Shown: piece after piece, positions 42,793 through 42,904 of the stretch
Position numbering within the stretch: position 1 is the first letter of the stretch
Layout of the letters: each line of letters starts with the position of its first letter
From: Nitrospirota bacterium
GTDB taxonomy: Bacteria; Nitrospirota; Thermodesulfovibrionia; Thermodesulfovibrionales; SM23-35
Direction: 5' to 3'
NCBI GenBank assembly: GCA_014859105.1
Contig: JACUUX010000020.1
Span: 1-42,904, forward strand
DNA: 42,904 bases
Translations under genes and position numbers: made by a program
The notes under the pieces: generated by a model
What the model was told of the DNA's origin: nothing
The model's database searches: none
What the model saw: only the letters and a program-made list of their open reading frames with translations

Positions 42793-42871
42793 CTAGTAGT
42801 AGTGTCAGGTCTTGAAATGTGTGGACTAGTAGCTAGTAGTAGCTAGTAGTAGTGTCAGGTCTTGAAATGTG
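42793..42871. repeat. 29-bp direct repeats and CTAGTAG motifs at the window end
   Basis: An exact 29-base sequence starting CTAGTAGTAGTGTCAGGTC and ending TTGAAATGTG occurs at 42793-42821 and again at 42843-42871, 50 bases apart, with further CTAGTAG units between. It abuts the truncated MBL gene. It may be the end of a mobile element whose body lies outside the window. Confidence 0.7.
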
Positions 42872-42904
42872 AATCAATTCTCTGAATAATCTTAGATAAT
42901 TTTT

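Overview
The window is an AT-rich stretch of a bacterial chromosome. Gene content points to an anaerobe that handles one-carbon units on folate with hydrogen as a possible electron source: two MetF/MetV methylene-THF reductase pairs, FolD, 5-formyl-THF cyclo-ligase, a CooC-type nickel ATPase and a cytoplasmic NiFe hydrogenase. A Nitrospirota-like or deltaproteobacterium-like lineage would fit, but no marker in the window fixes the taxonomy, so this is a low-confidence guess.

Positions 1-11330 form an accessory island. A CRISPR array, of which only the leader-proximal repeat lies in the window, is followed by its leader and a type I-B (Cst/Tneap-like) cas operon read leftward: cas8b1 - small subunit candidate - cas7 - cas5 - cas3 - cas6 - [companion + broken nucleotidyltransferase] - cas1 - [four-helix-bundle S23-like gene] - cas2 - cas4 - leader - array. 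The bracketed genes are foreign to a normal cas operon. Most accessory junctions carry a degenerate 6-bp-period TG-rich tract (AGTGYA-like) or a 7-bp-period tract (NCAGANN). One hexamer tract lies inside the 5' end of cas4, and two others contain the stop codons of cas1 and cas6. A second, intact companion + nucleotidyltransferase pair sits upstream of cas8. It is flanked by two decayed copies of what looks like the N-terminus of a helicase-like protein.

Positions 11331-21023 run mostly rightward. A Tat-signal DUF362 protein overlaps a membrane polyferredoxin gene. A compact pentose phosphate operon follows (rpe, rpiB, gnd, tkt, tal, zwf), giving oxidative and non-oxidative branches but no 6-phosphogluconolactonase gene.

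Positions 21094-35580 run leftward. They hold PilZ, purD and a DUF2520 protein. Next come a MetF/MetV pair behind a large flavin/iron-sulfur oxidoreductase with an MvhD-like tail, then a PAS histidine kinase with two single-domain response regulators. A second MetF/MetV pair lies in an apparent operon with a two-subunit NiFe hydrogenase, followed by folD and folE. The arrangement suggests methylene-THF reduction fed by NAD(P)H or H2 through two paralogous reductase modules.

Positions 35675-41499 are a tightly packed leftward operon: hisC, hisB, cooC, a tandem universal stress protein, a Ca/Na exchanger, 5-formyl-THF cyclo-ligase and an inositol monophosphatase. The right end (41556-42904) carries a Doc/Fic-type toxin-antitoxin pair behind a symmetric GTTAAC operator array, then a 5'-truncated metallo-beta-lactamase-fold gene abutting 29-bp direct repeats. 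I see no tRNA or rRNA gene.
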